Source of the DNA: Flavobacteriales bacterium
Lineage (GTDB): Bacteria; Bacteroidota; Bacteroidia; Flavobacteriales; UA16
Assembly: GCA_030831885.1 (NCBI GenBank)
Contig: JAURKF010000074.1
Coordinates: 1-8,089 of the forward strand
DNA: 8,089 bases
Direction of reading: 5' to 3'
In this document: piece after piece, positions 6,326 to 8,089 of the stretch
Position numbering within the stretch: position 1 is the first letter of the stretch
How the letters are laid out: every line of letters begins with the position of its first letter
Notes under the pieces: model-generated
Seen by the model: the letters and a program-made list of their open reading frames with translations, nothing else
Told to the model about the DNA's origin: nothing
Databases searched by the model: none
Position numbers and translations under genes: made by a program

Positions 6326-8089
6326 AAAGTATTCGAATCGCATTGCTTCAACCAAGTTTTTTAATGCAGTGTATTCATTTTTCATACATGCATCAATCAT
6401 TTCAACTCCCTTTTCTACGCTCCTTCTGCAGTTCATAACTGCTGTTCGACTATTTGTTCCGTTCTCATATTCACTGATAGAATAAAATGCTGAATAGAGC
6501 TGACTGTTGAGGGTGTGCGAATCGTTTTGAATTCCTTTTTGGTTTTCTTTTCCGAAATAGTATTCTCGAATAGGATCAATTTTTTTCTGCAAGGAGTCGA
6601 TTCGTTCGTTCACTTTTTTCTTCGTGCTGTCGACAGCGTAGGTTAATGCATCCTTTAAAAGCGAAATTGATTTTTCTGCTGCGCGTATTTTCGAATAAGC
6701 ATTCTCAGCGGATTCAACCAGCGCTGAAGCTTCTTTGAGAAGTGATTCATAATCGGTGTGGTTCTCTTCTTTCCATAGCAGACCGGGTTGAACACCGATT
6801 GTTACGGTGGAGCTGTCTTTCTCTTGATTCAGAGTGTACACCACCTTGTAGGTTCCTGGTTTCACCTTCGGCCCATTGCCTTCCTCTTCTGAGTCTTTCT
6901 TCGGGTCTTCTTTAGATGGAAATCGGACACCCTTTGTTTCAAAATACCAATACACGACATTATAACCGGTATCCGGTTCATGCTTGAGCGTGCGCAGTGT
7001 ATCACCGGCAAGTGACAATACATGAATTGTCATTTTTTGCTCTTTGTTATTTTTGCTATCACTCCCTTTTTTGTCGACCTTTTTGTCTTTTTCCTCCTGT
7101 TTTTTTGGTGATGATTTTTTGCTTTCATCGATGCTGTTTTTCGTCTCCGATTTCTTTTCGGGAGTATGCCAAAAGCACAGGGCAGCCCGTTTGCTCTTGT
7201 TGGCGCCTGAGAAATAGGTATCGGCCGGGAAACGTTCGCCTGCGGGTTGCATAGTCGCGCTTATGCAGGCATCAGGTGATGGTAAGGCCACTAGTGCTTT
7301 TTCAAATTCTACTGCTCCAATGCGGGCATATGCTCTTAGTGGCGCGATATTATCCAAAATATATGCGGCCCTTCCGAATGTGCCGATAATCAAATCACTC
7401 TCGCGCGGGTGTATCTTCAAATCCTGCGTAGCAACATGCGGATAATTGTACGACCAACGAAGCCATTGCGATCCCTTGTTGAACGAAACGTACAGACCAT
7501 GCTCAGTGCCTAAGAAAACGAGAAGAGGCTCTTTACTATCCTGCACCACGCTCAAGCAATGTCCGTTTAATTCGGTGCCAATCGCTTTGTTATGCCAAGA
7601 CTTTCCATAATCAGCAGTGTAGAAAAGGTATGCATTTGAATCACCGTGGCGGTAATTATTTACAACGACCCATACTTCTCCGGCAGCAGCCCCCATGGTG
7701 ATTTGTGCTACCCAGGCTGCCTTCGGAAAGTCCTTTATGGATGGTGTCAAATTATTCCATGTCTTTCCGCCATCGCGCGTAAGTTGAACATTGCCATCAT
7801 CTGTGCCTACCCAAATTTCTCCTTTGTTGAATGGACTTGCAGTAATACAGAGTATGGTGCAGTGGTTTTCTGCATTGGTAACATCCGGCGTGAGTCCTCC
7901 GGTCTTATCTTGATTTTTCAGTTTGAGGGAATCATTCGTTGACAGATCGGGTGAAATGATTTCCCAACTTAAACCATGATCTTTTGAATAATGAACATAT
8001 TGAGATCCGAAGTAAATCGCTTCATTATTGAATGGGTCTTTACCAATAGCCGCATTCCAATTGAAACGGAGCTTTTTCCCATCCGGATG
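6314..8089 (-). CDS. BNR/Asp-box beta-propeller protein (VPS10/sortilin-like), C-terminal part, cut at right edge
   Basis: The frame is open from the window edge to a TAA at 6314-6316, giving 591 C-terminal residues. Four Asp-box repeats are visible: SKDHGLSW (35-42 of the visible part), TRDGGKTW (104-111), TADYGKSW (158-165) and the degenerate SFNKGSQW (202-209). The blocks IYFGSQYVHYS, GGLTPDVTNAENH, EIWVGTDDGNVQLTRDGG and DLIIGTFGRAAYILDN are typical of the ~1000-residue VPS10-like 'BNR glycosyl hydrolase' group common in Bacteroidota. After the propeller come a Lys/Glu/Ser-rich linker (311-352), an Ig/FlgD-like domain (353 to about 440; IHVLSLAGDTLRTL, KVKPGTYKVVYTL) and a helical, partly coiled-coil C-terminus. 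No T9SS tail is present. TTG 7750 looks like a start but lies inside an Asp-box blade (DGGKTWNNLTPS), so the real start is outside the window. Enzyme activity is unproven for this group; a binding or peptidase-associated role is also possible. Confidence 0.88.
   Translation of the reverse strand, partial: HPDGKKLRFNWNAAIGKDPFNNEAIYFGSQYVHYSKDHGLSWEIISPDLSTNDSLKLKNQDKTGGLTPDVTNAENHCTILCITASPFNKGEIWVGTDDGNVQLTRDGGKTWNNLTPSIKDFPKAAWVAQITMGAAAGEVWVVVNNYRHGDSNAYLFYTADYGKSWHNKAIGTELNGHCLSVVQDSKEPLLVFLGTEHGLYVSFNKGSQWLRWSYNYPHVATQDLKIHPRESDLIIGTFGRAAYILDNIAPLRAYARIGAVEFEKALVALPSPDACISATMQPAGERFPADTYFSGANKSKRAALCFWHTPEKKSETKNSIDESKKSSPKKQEEKDKKVDKKGSDSKNNKEQKMTIHVLSLAGDTLRTLKHEPDTGYNVVYWYFETKGVRFPSKEDPKKDSEEEGNGPKVKPGTYKVVYTLNQEKDSSTVTIGVQPGLLWKEENHTDYESLLKEASALVESAENAYSKIRAAEKSISLLKDALTYAVDSTKKKVNERIDSLQKKIDPIREYYFGKENQKGIQNDSHTLNSQLYSAFYSISEYENGTNSRTAVMNCRRSVEKGVEMIDACMKNEYTALKNLVEAMRFEYFKKL
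7034..7159 (-). other. Low-complexity Lys-rich linker inside the propeller protein
   Basis: Forty-two codons encode a highly charged segment made almost only of K, E, S, D, N and Q, with KK repeated many times (for example KKSSPKKQEEKDKKVDKKG). It separates the propeller from the Ig/FlgD-like domain. The plus strand is correspondingly T-rich here (many TTTTT tracts). It is likely a disordered spacer, and such tracts often vary in length between strains. Confidence 0.75.

Noticed and set aside
7748..7750. TTG at 7750 as the start of the propeller protein
   Set aside because: The frame continues upstream without stops to the window edge and encodes typical family sequence with two more Asp-boxes.

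Overview
The window looks like chromosomal DNA from a member of the Bacteroidota. Two proteins end in type IX secretion system (T9SS) sorting domains. DUF6029- and Omp28-type envelope genes occur side by side, a lipoprotein has acidic residues just after its lipobox Cys, and start codons sit in A-rich contexts without Shine-Dalgarno sequences. One perfect TAnnTTTG -7 box, the Bacteroidota type, precedes a gene. Base composition is moderate and even, and no transposase, integrase, tRNA, rRNA or CRISPR was seen. The order within the phylum cannot be fixed from this window; Flavobacteriales-like marine lineages are a reasonable guess.

Left end, minus strand (1-900): the first 38 codons of a MaeB-type malic enzyme run off the left edge. 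Only 12 bases upstream of its start codon stands an intrinsic terminator hairpin, which follows a small secreted T9SS-cargo protein (178-900). Bases 901-1047 are a divergent intergenic region with one clear promoter element on the minus strand and a short palindrome overlapping it.

Centre, plus strand (1048-6307): five co-directional envelope genes. They are a large T9SS-sorted protein with a thioredoxin-like domain that has lost both active-site cysteines; a TlpA-type periplasmic thioredoxin (WCSPC); a DUF6029 outer-membrane barrel with a Cys pair next to its last strand; an Omp28-type lipoprotein with a CGNC thioredoxin-like site; and a small PF13568-type outer-membrane barrel. The last three are very tightly packed (2-base gap, then a 4-base overlap), so they are almost certainly co-transcribed. 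The mix suggests an envelope thiol-redox unit built around the barrel proteins, with the TlpA protein in the periplasm and the Omp28 lipoprotein at the outer membrane. That role is inference.

Right end, minus strand (6314-8089): the C-terminal 591 residues of a large BNR/Asp-box beta-propeller protein (VPS10/sortilin-like 'glycosyl hydrolase' group), convergent with the operon across a 6-base gap. It stays open to the right edge; the apparent TTG start at 7750 is internal.
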